A DNA stretch of 64,000 bases, from positions 1 through 64,000 of the forward strand of contig MKVQ01000044.1 of the NCBI GenBank assembly GCA_001899635.1, in the 5' to 3' direction. Under the pieces are notes generated by a model. That model saw only the letters and a program-made list of their open reading frames with translations, was not told the origin of the DNA and searched no databases. A program made the translations under genes and the position numbers. Positions 17,058 to 27,040 of the stretch are shown in pieces; the stretch's first letter is position 1; each line of letters starts with the position of its first letter. The stretch is from Myxococcales bacterium 68-20. Its GTDB lineage: Bacteria; Myxococcota_A; Polyangia; Polyangiales; Polyangiaceae.

Positions 17058-17429
17058 TCCGCCGGCCTCGGCGTTTCCACTGAGAACCGCGCCTACCTCG
17101 GAAGGAAACACGCCTCGTCACTGACGGGGCTCGCGGCGAACACGCGATCGACGCTCGCTCGAGTCGCGGCGGGCGGTTGGTGTGTCGGCGGACTCTTCGT
17201 CGGCCCGCCGTCATGCCTCGCGAGGTCGTTAGCCGAGGTTAACGACCTGCTGGGGGCAGCAACGGCGTCTCGGTAAACCGTCCGTTCGATGGCGGCGCTT
17301 TCGTTGAACGCGCCTGCCTCGAGAACGGCGTCTCGCTCGGCGGTGGGCGCGTGCTCGAAGATCGAAGATCGGGCACCCGCGAACGTTTGATTGACTCGTC
17401 GACCGGACTCGGGCTCCATGGATGGGCTC
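17058..17429. other. 372-bp intergenic region with one inverted repeat
   Basis: No gene seen. At 17223-17248 there is a perfect 9-bp inverted repeat (AGGTCGTTA/TAACGACCT, 8-base spacer), which could be an operator or a weak terminator. The rest is ordinary GC-rich sequence upstream of the cytochrome genes. Confidence 0.5.
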
Positions 17430-17780
17430 ATGCGAGCCGTCGCCTCGACGTCGATTTTCGTGTTCGCGATCGGGATGGCTGCGCTGGGCTGCAAGAAGTC
17501 CGAGGCGGCGACGATGCAGAGCCAGGAGCTGTTCAACGGCGCCTGCGCACGTTGTCACGGCCAGAACGGCGCCGGCGGTGAGCCGTCGTTCGAGGGCGGG
17601 ACGGCTCCACGCAACTTCCGCGATCACGACTTCCAGCTCTCACGTACCGACGAGCAGCTGAAGATGACGATCCGGAACGGCAAGGGCACCGGCATGCCCC
17701 CGTTCGGCCCCGCCTTCGACGACGCCCAGCTCGCTGCACTCGTCGCACAGATCCGAAGCTTCGACCCGGAAGGGAAGTGA
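17430..17780 (+). CDS. lipoprotein mono-heme cytochrome c
   Basis: 116 residues. A lipoprotein signal (lipobox MAALGC) is followed by a class I cytochrome c fold with a single heme site CARCH in residues ACARCHGQNG. A Met ligand lies in the GTGMPPFGP loop, and the C-terminal helix is AALVAQIRSF. It should carry electrons in the periplasm while anchored by lipid. ATG 17430 gives the better signal peptide; ATG 17418 is also in frame. It sits 3 bases upstream of the di-heme cytochrome gene, so the pair is an operon. Confidence 0.87.
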   Translation: MRAVASTSIFVFAIGMAALGCKKSEAATMQSQELFNGACARCHGQNGAGGEPSFEGGTAPRNFRDHDFQLSRTDEQLKMTIRNGKGTGMPPFGPAFDDAQLAALVAQIRSFDPEGK

Positions 17781-17783
17781 TCG

Positions 17784-18776
17784 ATGGACACGGCTCGCAT
17801 CAAGCGTCTCTTCGTGCGTGTGGTCGCCGGCATCGGCGCGACGGTCGTCTTGCTGATCACGGCAGTGATCGTGAAGTTCTACGTGCTGTCGCCGAAGTCC
17901 CGACCGGCGCCCGTGATGGCGGCGCCGACGACCGCGGAGGCGATCGAACGTGGGCGCTATCTGGCGACCCACGTCGCCGCGTGCGTCGCCTGCCACTCGG
18001 AGGTCGATGAGTCGATCCCCGGCGAGCCGATCGTGGCCGGCAAGCTCGGCGCGGGCCGTGACTTCGGCGATATCGGCGGCCCGGTCCACATCCGCGCAGG
18101 GAACATCTCCTCCGACAGCGCGACCGGCCTCGGCGGCTGGACCGACGGCGAGATCGCCCGCGCGATCCGGGAAGGCGTGAGCAAGGACGGACGCAACCTC
18201 TTCCCGCAGATGCCGTACGGGACCTATCGGGAGACGCTCAGCGACGGCGAGATCCTCGACATCATCGCGTACCTCCGCACGATCAAGCCGGTGTCGAACG
18301 ATCCCGGCAAGACCTCGGTCGGCTTCCCGGTCTCGATGTTCGTCCGCGCGGCGCCGCAGCCGCTCGAGACGCCTGCGCCGCCGGCGCCGTCTCCCTCGGA
18401 CAAGCTCGCGCGCGGAAAGTGGCTCCTGCGCACCGGCTCCTGCTTCGACTGCCACGACTCGGTCAACGAGAAGATGCAGAAGATCGAGGGCAAGGCGCTC
18501 GCGGGCGGCATGAAGTTCCCGCTCCCGAACGACAAGGGCTATGCGATCGCTCCGAACATCACGAGCGACAAGGCCACAGGCATCGGCGCCTACTCCGACG
18601 AGGACATCCGGCGCGCGCTCGAAGAGGGCAAGGGCAAGGACGGCCGCAACCTCTACGTGATGCCCTGGTCGTACTACAAGGGCATGACCAAAGAGGACAA
18701 GGACGCGCTGATCGCTGCGCTCCGCGAGGCTCCCCCGGTCACGAACATCGTCCCGTCGTCGAGCGTCAAGCAGTGA
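17784..18776 (+). CDS. membrane-anchored di-heme cytochrome c
   Basis: 330 residues. An N-terminal membrane anchor (about 12-34) precedes two cytochrome c domains. Heme 1 is CVACH (about residue 69) with MPYGTY as a possible Met ligand; heme 2 is CFDCH (about 219) with VMPWSYYKG. The two halves are similar (NISSDSATGLG and NITSDKATGIG), so the protein arose by internal duplication. The pattern resembles the cytochrome subunits of alcohol/gluconate dehydrogenases and other di-heme electron carriers. It follows the mono-heme cytochrome after 3 bases. The 3' end overlaps the convergent gene by 11 bases. Confidence 0.87.
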   Translation: MDTARIKRLFVRVVAGIGATVVLLITAVIVKFYVLSPKSRPAPVMAAPTTAEAIERGRYLATHVAACVACHSEVDESIPGEPIVAGKLGAGRDFGDIGGPVHIRAGNISSDSATGLGGWTDGEIARAIREGVSKDGRNLFPQMPYGTYRETLSDGEILDIIAYLRTIKPVSNDPGKTSVGFPVSMFVRAAPQPLETPAPPAPSPSDKLARGKWLLRTGSCFDCHDSVNEKMQKIEGKALAGGMKFPLPNDKGYAIAPNITSDKATGIGAYSDEDIRRALEEGKGKDGRNLYVMPWSYYKGMTKEDKDALIAALREAPPVTNIVPSSSVKQ

Positions 18777-19317
18777 GGTCCGGCGCCCGGTCGGGGGTCT
18801 GACGACCGAGGGCCTTCACAGCCTCGCCCAACTGCGCGATCCACACGTCGCGGGCGCCGACGACGAAGCGCTCGCGGCGCCCGTCGGCGAAGTGAACGAG
18901 CAGCCCGTTCGGGACGATCCCGAGCGTGCGTGAGGCCTCGACGTGTCGAACCCATCCCAGCGGATACGACTCGTCGTGTGTCTGCACGTTGAAGGCATGC
19001 GACCGGAACCGCAGCCTCCGATCGGTGAGGAACAGTTTACCTCCGACGCTCTCGAGACCTTTGAAATGGTTCGCGGGCCCGAAGTGGAGGATGGTCTCGC
19101 CGGCATCGAACCCCTCTGCGATCGGATCGAGCCGCGGCGCCGCGGGCAGCGCCGTCCTCAATCCGAGCAGGCGCTTCGTCGCGATGCCGAATGCGAACGC
19201 GGCAAAGAAGCCGCCGTGGAAGCCGTAGTAGCCGCTCTTCGTGCAGAGCCCGATCGCGATGCCGGCTGCGACGCCGAACGCGGCCGCTCCGAGCAGGATC
19301 CAGCGCAGTTTCTTCAT
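18766..19317 (-). CDS. membrane protein with GRAM/PH-like domain
   Basis: 183 residues. One or two N-terminal membrane segments (about 5-50, ILLGAAAFGVAAGIAIGL) precede a beta-rich domain with ESVGGKLFLTDRRLRFRSHA, the typical strand pattern of GRAM/bacterial PH domains (a G-x-L-x-L-T-x-x-R-L core). A role at the membrane surface is likely but undefined. ATG 19317 chosen. Convergent with, and overlapping by 11 bp, the di-heme cytochrome gene. Confidence 0.65.
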   Translation of the reverse strand: MKKLRWILLGAAAFGVAAGIAIGLCTKSGYYGFHGGFFAAFAFGIATKRLLGLRTALPAAPRLDPIAEGFDAGETILHFGPANHFKGLESVGGKLFLTDRRLRFRSHAFNVQTHDESYPLGWVRHVEASRTLGIVPNGLLVHFADGRRERFVVGARDVWIAQLGEAVKALGRQTPDRAPDLTA

Positions 19318-19504
19318 CTCGTTTCCGGGCAAGCTCGTCTCCACTCTCGATGGAGCCTCGAAGGTCGGCGCTGTCGCACGATTTCAGCCGGGGCGCGCGG
19401 CCCACGATCGGGCGCGGAGCGGAGCACTTTTCTGCGTTGCGCGCTAGAATAGTTCGTGTACGAAAGATTCTGCCTGCCGTTCACCGCTCACTGAGGAGCT
19501 CGAG

Positions 19505-20674
19505 ATGCCCAGCCCGTTCCGCGAAGAGCACGATCAGTTCAGGAACACCGTTCGTCAGTTCGCGCAGAAGGAGCTCGCGCCCTTCGCCGACGAATGGGAG
19601 AAGGCAGAGATCTTCCCGAACGAGGTCTTCAAGCGCGCTGGCGAGCTCGGTCTCTTCAGCGCCCACTACCCGGAGGAGCACGGGGGAGCGGGCGGCGACT
19701 ACTGGTTCAGCGTCGCGAAGGCCGAAGAGCTCCCGAAGGGGTACTCGGCGGGCGTGGCGATGGGCCTCCTCGTCCAGAGCGACATGGCGACACCGGTCAT
19801 CAGCGACCTCGGTACGAAGGAGCAGATCGAGGAGTTCCTCAAGCCCGCGCTCCGAGGCGAGAAGATCGTCGCGCTCGGCGTGAGCGAGCCGAACGCCGGC
19901 AGTGACGTCGCGGGCATCCAGACCATCGCGAAGCGGGACGGCGACGACTACGTCATCAACGGCGCGAAGACGTACATCACGAACGGCTGCCGCGCGGACT
20001 TCGTCACGCTCCTCGCGAAGACGAACCCGGAGGCCGGCGCGCACGGCTGCAGCTTCTTCCTCGTGCCGACGGAGACGAAGGGCTTCAGCGTCTCGAAGAA
20101 GCTGAAGAAGGTCGGGAACCACGCGAGCGACACCGCGGAGCTCGCGTTCGAGGACATGCGCATCCCGAAGCGCTACCTCCTCGGCGAAGAGAATCAGGGC
20201 TTCATGTACCTGATGCAGAACTTCCAGACGGAGCGTCTCATCGCCTGCATCAGCGGCTGCGCCGGGTTCGAGCTAGCGCTCGAGGAGTCGATCGCGTTCG
20301 GTCGCGAGCGAAAGGCGTTCGGCAAGCCGATCATCAAGCGCGAGTACTGGCAGCACAAGTTCGTCGACCTCTACGCGAAGCTCGAGGCGGCGAAGGCCCT
20401 CAGCTACAAGGCGTGCGACGCGTACAACGAAGAGCGGTACGTGAAGAAGACGCCGATCAGCTTCGAGACGGTGAAGCTGATCAGCATGGCGAAGATCTTC
20501 GTCGCCGAGGTGGGCTCCGAGATCATGGACCAGTGCCTCCAGTTCCACGGCGGCGCCGGCTACATCGAGGAGTACCGGATCGGCCGTGCATGGCGCGATC
20601 AGCGCCTCCTCCGCATCGGCGGCGGAACGACAGAGACGATGCGCTACTACGTCGCGAAGCTGATGGGGCTCTGA
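19505..20674 (+). CDS. acyl-CoA dehydrogenase
   Basis: 389 residues, the standard family length. A flavoenzyme that dehydrogenates acyl-CoAs at C2-C3. Visible: ALGVSEPNAGSDVAGIQT (signature 1), VINGAKTYITNG, the MGAQ-type helix region, QFHGGAGYIEEYRIGRAWRDQR (signature 2) and IGGGTTETMR near the C-terminus. The active-site Glu position cannot be fixed by eye; EEYRIGR is a candidate region. AGGAG lies about 8 bases before ATG 19505. Monocistronic by spacing. Fatty-acid or branched-chain catabolism is the likely pathway. Confidence 0.92.
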   Translation: MPSPFREEHDQFRNTVRQFAQKELAPFADEWEKAEIFPNEVFKRAGELGLFSAHYPEEHGGAGGDYWFSVAKAEELPKGYSAGVAMGLLVQSDMATPVISDLGTKEQIEEFLKPALRGEKIVALGVSEPNAGSDVAGIQTIAKRDGDDYVINGAKTYITNGCRADFVTLLAKTNPEAGAHGCSFFLVPTETKGFSVSKKLKKVGNHASDTAELAFEDMRIPKRYLLGEENQGFMYLMQNFQTERLIACISGCAGFELALEESIAFGRERKAFGKPIIKREYWQHKFVDLYAKLEAAKALSYKACDAYNEERYVKKTPISFETVKLISMAKIFVAEVGSEIMDQCLQFHGGAGYIEEYRIGRAWRDQRLLRIGGGTTETMRYYVAKLMGL

Positions 20675-20756
20675 CCGAGCGCCCGCGCGCAGGGGCTCTC
20701 CGTCGGCGCGACGCGAGCCGCTTCACCGAGCGAGGATGCCGCGATCGGTACGGGGC

Positions 20757-21386
20757 TCAGGCGGCGCGGAGCTTCTCGCTCTGGCTCATGTGAAAGAAGC
20801 GGCGCAGCTCGTCGCGGAGCTCCCCGTACCGCGCGCGAGCGATGAACTCGCGTTCGAGCCGCCCGGTGAAGCGGCGCGCACGATCGTTGGCGACGCGATA
20901 GCGTTCCCCTTCGATCGTGTCGGCGCCGTGGATGAAGGCGACGCTCTCGTAGAGTCGCCCTCGGAGTCGCCGGCTCGTCGTCTCGTCGAAGCCGTCGACC
21001 GAAGCCGCGAGCACGACATACTTGTCGACCTCTGCTTGCAGCTCGAGCTCGAGCTGCGTCGTCTCGCGCTCGCGAGAGGCGCGATCGGCGATGTAGACGA
21101 AGTGGCTGACGCCCTCGATGATCTGACAGATCGGATCGAGGTCTTCTCCGCTCTCGCCGAGCTTTGGCAGATGGAGGCGCAGCTCGAGGCCGTCCGACGT
21201 CTGGCGTACGAGCAGGCCCTCGCGCTCGCCTTCGCCCGCGTGCGCGACGAACTCGTCGACGCCGGCGGAGCGATCGAGCCGGTAGAGGTTCTCGAGGCCG
21301 CGCTGGATCCGACTGGCGAGCGCTATCTCACGCACGAGGAGTGCGCCGTTTCCCTCGAGCGCGCGCGTCGAGGTCTGCTTGGTCAC
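20757..21386 (-). CDS. hypothetical protein, second gene of a coupled pair
   Basis: 209 residues, soluble, mostly helical, with many charged pairs; residues about 75-125 (VYIADRASRERETTQLELELQ is typical) could form a coiled coil. No signal peptide or known motif recognised. GTG 21386 overlaps the stop of the upstream gene (GTGA), so the two are translationally coupled and probably act together. The frame stays open far upstream, but the sequence there is Arg-rich antisense of the partner gene and is not part of the protein. Confidence 0.65.
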   Translation of the reverse strand: MTKQTSTRALEGNGALLVREIALASRIQRGLENLYRLDRSAGVDEFVAHAGEGEREGLLVRQTSDGLELRLHLPKLGESGEDLDPICQIIEGVSHFVYIADRASRERETTQLELELQAEVDKYVVLAASVDGFDETTSRRLRGRLYESVAFIHGADTIEGERYRVANDRARRFTGRLEREFIARARYGELRDELRRFFHMSQSEKLRAA

Positions 21387-21994
21387 GAGAGGACGCGTCC
21401 GCCTCCTCGCGGCGCCACGAAGCCGTGCGAGCTGAGCGCATCGGCGAGCTTCTCGTTCCGCGTCTTCAGCCAGCGCTCGTAGAGCTTGAGGAGCCCACGG
21501 GAGGTGGCGACGCCGCCGGCGATCGTCGCGTTCGCGACCTCGCCGATGACTTCGACGAAGGAGGCGAACCCTGCGGAGAGCTCGGCGAAGATATCGAGCT
21601 TGCTCTCCTCGGTCGGGCGGCCGGGTGTGCGGATCATGGACCCCGCGTTCTCGTACGCGGTGCGGCCGATGCCGATCAGATAGGAGGTGTCGACCCCACG
21701 CGCCTCGAAGTGGTCGGCGAAGAACCCGGACGAATAGAGGACGCCGTCGCCGAGAGTGCGGAGCCGCTCGAAGCGCTCCCCGCGCTCGGGGGTGTGGAGC
21801 GCCTCGTCGAGGAGAAGGGTGAGCGGACGGTCGAGCGTCCGCTCGACGGGGCTGCCAGGCTTGGCGAGGTCGGCGAGGAGCGCGACGACGTACGAGCGCG
21901 CACCATCGGAAGCGCTGACGCCGCGAGCCTTCATCGCGTCGTCGACGGCCTCCTCGAAGAAGTCCGATACCGAAGCAGTGGCGACAATCGACAT
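21383..21994 (-). CDS. hypothetical protein, first gene of a coupled pair
   Basis: 203 residues, alpha-helical, no signal peptide. Recognisable only as a likely Myxococcota-restricted protein; segments such as SYLIGIGRTAYENAGSM and FVEVIGEVANATIAGG look like packed amphipathic helices. ATG 21994 is chosen because AGGAG lies 7 bases upstream; ATG-like codons at 22015 lack one. It overlaps the downstream unknown gene by GTGA. It is divergent from groES with about 450 bp between. Confidence 0.68.
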   Translation of the reverse strand: MSIVATASVSDFFEEAVDDAMKARGVSASDGARSYVVALLADLAKPGSPVERTLDRPLTLLLDEALHTPERGERFERLRTLGDGVLYSSGFFADHFEARGVDTSYLIGIGRTAYENAGSMIRTPGRPTEESKLDIFAELSAGFASFVEVIGEVANATIAGGVATSRGLLKLYERWLKTRNEKLADALSSHGFVAPRGGGRVLS

Positions 21995-22232
21995 CTTGCA
22001 GCTCCTGAACGACAAACGGTCGGTTCCGAGTCGCCTTCAGTCGAGCTTCGATCTCGGGACGAAGCTCCGGCGGCCTATCTCTAGGTCTATCCAACGGCGA
22101 GGCACCGGGCAATTAACGCTGGAAGCTCGCGCAGATAGGCGCGCCATTGAGGCAGCAGTCCACAGCGGTGAGTGCCAGCCTGCCGCGCGCTCGCGGGGGC
22201 GGCGCCCGGTCCGGGCATCAAGTGCGCGTAAT

Positions 22233-22242
22233 TTTGTACAAA
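22233..22242. promoter_or_regulatory. AT-rich palindrome in the groES divergent region
   Basis: TTTGTACAAA, a perfect 10-bp palindrome in otherwise GC-rich DNA, lies about 240 bp upstream of the unknown-pair start and 43 bp upstream of the groES -35 box. It may be an operator. Apart from this, the promoter and CIRCE, nothing was seen in 21995-22445. Confidence 0.3.
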
Positions 22243-22284
22243 TACGTCGAAGCGCGCGCGGCTGTCGAACTGCACCGCCGCCCC

Positions 22285-22312
22285 TTGACGCCCTGGGGGT
22301 CGCGGTTAGATT
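22285..22312 (+). promoter_or_regulatory. housekeeping-sigma promoter of groES-groEL
   Basis: TTGACG (22285-22290), a 16-bp spacer and TAGATT (22307-22312). The CIRCE operator begins 12 bases after the -10 box, where HrcA would block initiation. Confidence 0.75.
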
Positions 22313-22324
22313 GCGCGGCGCCCG

Positions 22325-22351
22325 TTAGCACTCGTCCCAGGTGAGTGCTAA
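22325..22351. promoter_or_regulatory. CIRCE operator (HrcA binding site)
   Basis: TTAGCACTC, nine bases, GAGTGCTAA: an exact match to the CIRCE consensus. HrcA repressor bound here keeps groESL low until heat shock titrates GroEL. hrcA itself is not in the window. Confidence 0.97.
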
Positions 22352-22445
22352 CAATCGGCCCGCGCACTGCGCGGAGCAGCCGACCGGCAGCGTCCCGCGC
22401 CCGCGAGACACCGCGGGTGCCATCCCACAAGCGAGGAAGAAGACC

Positions 22446-22736
22446 ATGAACATCCGTCCCCTGCAGGACCGCGTGATCCTCAAGCGTCTGAAGGAAGAGG
22501 AGAAGACCAAGGGCGGGATCATCATCCCCGACACGGCGAAGGAGAAGCCGATCGAGGGTGAGGTCGTCGCGGTCGGTAACGGCAAGGTCCTCGAGGACGG
22601 CACGGTCAAGAAGCTCGACGTGAAGGTCGGCGACCGCGTCCTCTTCGGCAAGTACAGCGGCACCGAGGTCAAGCTCGACGGCGAGGAGCGCCTCATCGTT
22701 CGCGAGGACGACATCCTCGCGGTCCTCGAGAAGTGA
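22446..22736 (+). CDS. groES: co-chaperonin GroES
   Basis: 96 residues. The heptameric lid of the GroEL folding chamber. It starts [15 protein letters not shown], has the mobile loop [19 protein letters not shown] and ends in the [13 protein letters not shown] roof strand. GAGGAAG precedes ATG 22446. First gene of the CIRCE-controlled operon, with a leader of about 95 bases after CIRCE; groEL follows after 101 bases. Confidence 0.98.
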   Translation: MNIRPLQDRVILKRLKEEEKTKGGIIIPDTAKEKPIEGEVVAVGNGKVLEDGTVKKLDVKVGDRVLFGKYSGTEVKLDGEERLIVREDDILAVLEK

Positions 22737-22783
22737 TCGAGCGCTCGCCCGAGGAGCCAGCAGCTCCCTCGAGCGAGATGTGA

Positions 22784-24466
<1,683 letters not shown>

Positions 24467-24514
24467 TCCGACGGTCCAGTCGCTCGCCTACGCGTAGTAG
24501 GCGCTAGCAGCACC

Positions 24515-24557
24515 ACGGCCTCTCGCGTCGACAAGATGCGAGGGGCCGTCGTCTTTT
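24515..24557 (+). terminator. rho-independent terminator of groESL
   Basis: Arms ACGGCCTCTCGC and GCGAGGGGCCGT (12 bp with one G-U) around an 11-base loop, then CGTCTTTT. A smaller hairpin (GCCTAC/GTAGGC) precedes it near 24486-24502. Confidence 0.88.
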
Positions 24558-24692
24558 CAGCGTTGCGACTCACTCGCGCTCGAGCGCCCGGCGGATCCCG
24601 TGTCTGACTGCGCCGAGCGCGTTCGTGCGAGCGGAGGTCTTCCTCGAAGCAAGCGAGCTCGATGGATCGAGCGTGCCGTACGGATCAACGAT

Positions 24693-25289
24693 TCACTGAC
24701 AGAGCACGCGGCCTTTGGTGGCGAGACAAGCGTTCCGGCACGCTTCGCCGAACTGGTAGACGCCGTTCGTGCAGCGGAGGAGCGCCTTGCCGTCCTGCGC
24801 GCAGGCGATCTCCTTCGGTCCGTCGCAAGGATCTCCGACGAGCGCGACGGAGTGATCGCAATCCACCGCGTTTCCGACGGAACATCCACGCACGCCACGG
24901 CAGGTCGACGCGATCGCGGTCCGGCCGCCACGGCAGACGGTGAGGTTCTTCTGATCGGGCGTGCATCCGTAGCCGCCCTCGGGAGCGCATGGCGCGCCCG
25001 CTTGCGATTGGCTCGTGTCGCACTGGATGGCGCCGCCGGCGATCGTGCATCCGCGCGCTCCGGCGCATGGCTGGAGCACGACCCACATGCCTCGCTGGCA
25101 CTGGACCACCGATGCTTGGTCGGCGCCGCACATCGCCGGACCATCGGCGCACTGCGGTCCAGGGGCCGCCGGGCCCGGAGTCATCGTTGCCGGCGGTCGT
25201 GCAGGCGCCGGCTGGGGGCTCGACTCGCATCCCCCGGCTGCTGCAACGACCGAAAGCGTAACGAGGACGAAGACGAGCGCACGGCGCAT
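24693..25289 (-). CDS. cysteine-rich lipoprotein
   Basis: 198 residues. Lipobox AAGGC (Cys 21), a Pro/Ala linker, then a secreted domain with many evenly spaced Cys in pairs (CADGPAMC, CAGARGC, CRGVRGC, CRNACL) that would form disulfides. The repeating G-x-P-C / C-x-x-G-R-G-C pattern suggests three related modules of about 45 residues. Such Cys-rich lipoproteins are typical of Polyangia and unassigned. Start ATG 25289. Convergent with groEL. Confidence 0.75.
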   Translation of the reverse strand: MRRALVFVLVTLSVVAAAGGCESSPQPAPARPPATMTPGPAAPGPQCADGPAMCGADQASVVQCQRGMWVVLQPCAGARGCTIAGGAIQCDTSQSQAGAPCAPEGGYGCTPDQKNLTVCRGGRTAIASTCRGVRGCSVGNAVDCDHSVALVGDPCDGPKEIACAQDGKALLRCTNGVYQFGEACRNACLATKGRVLCQ

Positions 25290-25670
25290 GGGCGCGATCT
25301 TCGTCGATCTGCGCGGATCCGGTGATGACGAATGCGCGGGGGCCCAGGCCCAAACTCCGCACGTTGACGCGGGCTTGTTTGACCGTCCGAAACCCGTTCT
25401 ACGAAATCATTGATGATCTTCGAACGCCCTTTCTAGGCCTGTCCCTGAGACGTTCCAGAGACCCGATTGTCTCGGCCTGCTCCGCTCGGGGAGAAACGGC
25501 TCAGATTGTGACGTTCTTTCAACAAGTTGAGGTTTGTCAGGGGCTCCGTTGGAAGGAATTGGGGCTGCCTGTGCGACGAGGGGCGGGACTTGCACACCCC
25601 AATATGGAGCGCTAGAGCGCCCAATCCACTCGCCATGGGGATTTGGCGGGAGAAGGAGCGTCTTCGCCCA
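25290..25670. other. 381-bp divergent intergenic region
   Basis: Between two divergent Cys-rich lipoprotein genes. Bases about 25375-25570 are less GC-rich than the coding flanks, which fits promoters in both directions. An inverted pair GAGAC...GTCTC occurs near 25449-25475. No gene or certain promoter seen. Confidence 0.4.
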
Positions 25671-26792
25671 ATGCGTTCACTCAAGTCCGGTCTCCTCGGC
25701 TGCATCGTCGCTGGTCTCCTCGGCACCTTCGCGGTCGTGGGCTGTAGCGCCAGTGGTGACACTGGCGACTTCGGCGACCTCGCGACGGACACGGATCCGA
25801 CGGAGCAGGAGTCGACCGGGACGGCTCTTCCGCCCAGCAGCGGCGATGACGACGATGACGACACCCCCACGTCGAAGGCCGACGCCGGGAAGAAGGACGC
25901 GGGCAAGGACGCAGGAAAGGGGAAGGACGCGGGACCGCCGCCGCCGGAGCCGGGTGACACGTGCACGACGGTCGATCAGACCGTGTCGCGTTCGTGCGGA
26001 AAGTGCGGCAAGCAGCAGGCGCTTTGCCAGGAGGTCAACGGGAAGCTCGAGTGGAGCGACTACGGCCCGTGCTCCGGCGAGGTCGGCACCTGCACCCCCG
26101 GCTCCACCCAGGCATGCGGGAACTGCGGAACGCAGACGTGCTCGAACTCGTGCGGCTGGGGAACGTGCACGGGGCAGCCTGCAAACAGCTGCGCGCCGGG
26201 CTCCGTCCAGTACACGAACGCGAGCTGCTCGGGTGGCGGCTACAAGAACAAGACGTGCAGCGCCACGTGCACGTGGGGCAACTTCTCCTCCGCGTGCGAG
26301 ATTCCGATGACCCCGAACAAGATGACCATCCAGTCGACGGTTGGCGCGGTGCGCTCGCAGCAGTGGACGCTGTCTGCGGAGACGGTCGAGAAGCCGAGCA
26401 CCACGTGCTCGGGAACGCTCAGTGGGACCAGCGTTCGCTACGTGCCGGTGGAGATCTCGAACCCGACCGCGAAGGTGGCGGAGATCTCCGCGTATCAGAC
26501 GAAGTCCACGACCGGGAAGGATGCGGACCTGGTCATCTGGGTCTACAACGGCAACGGGCTTCCGATGACCGACAGCGAGCGCGGTCAGTGCGTCGGGAAG
26601 GTGAACGACTCGTGCATCAGCGGGACCCCGAGCCCGTGCGGCAGCACGAGCACGTACAACCTCGCGGGCATCGACAAGATTGCGATCCCGGCGGGCGGGA
26701 AGGTCCTCGTCTACAGCGGGGCTTTCGGTGCGAGCACCGACGTCGGCGACGGGACGTTCGTCCTGAACATCCGGACGGACAAGCTGCAGTGA
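25671..26792 (+). CDS. cysteine-rich lipoprotein with Asp/Ala/Gly/Lys linker
   Basis: 373 residues. Signal with lipobox VVGC (Cys 25). An acidic linker with a run of six Asp and KDAGKDAGK repeats is followed by a Cys-rich region (about 105-205) whose CGKCGKQQALC and CGNCGTQTC modules echo those of polyangial adhesin-like proteins. Residues about 210-373 form a Thr/Ser-rich beta domain of unknown type. AAGGAG lies 12 bases before ATG 25671. It is surface exposed by prediction and has no operon partner. Confidence 0.75.
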   Translation: MRSLKSGLLGCIVAGLLGTFAVVGCSASGDTGDFGDLATDTDPTEQESTGTALPPSSGDDDDDDTPTSKADAGKKDAGKDAGKGKDAGPPPPEPGDTCTTVDQTVSRSCGKCGKQQALCQEVNGKLEWSDYGPCSGEVGTCTPGSTQACGNCGTQTCSNSCGWGTCTGQPANSCAPGSVQYTNASCSGGGYKNKTCSATCTWGNFSSACEIPMTPNKMTIQSTVGAVRSQQWTLSAETVEKPSTTCSGTLSGTSVRYVPVEISNPTAKVAEISAYQTKSTTGKDADLVIWVYNGNGLPMTDSERGQCVGKVNDSCISGTPSPCGSTSTYNLAGIDKIAIPAGGKVLVYSGAFGASTDVGDGTFVLNIRTDKLQ

Positions 26793-26824
26793 GCTGACAG
26801 AGCTCGCGCAGGAAAGCTGCGATG

Positions 26825-26854
26825 CGGCGTGGATGGGAGCTCCCATCCGCGCCG
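26825..26854. terminator. GC-rich hairpin downstream of lipoprotein gene
   Basis: A 14-bp stem (CGGCGTGGATGGGA with TCCCATCCGCGCCG, one G-U) with almost no spacer, 33 bases after the stop. No T-run; GTTCTGCTTC follows. Likely a transcription end structure. Confidence 0.55.
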
Positions 26855-27040
26855 TTCTGCTTCGTGGGCCCGGCAGGCGCGCCGTCGAGATGGGGGCTGG
26901 CCCCGAACCTCACCGTCGTACCGAGCTCGTCCGAGAGCGACGCCGGCGATCGCATTCCGCGCTCATGGCTCGCTCTCGACCGACCGAGCACCGCGCGCGG
27001 CGAGGTCGCGTGCGGCGGTCAGACGAAGTAGGGTGGCGGC

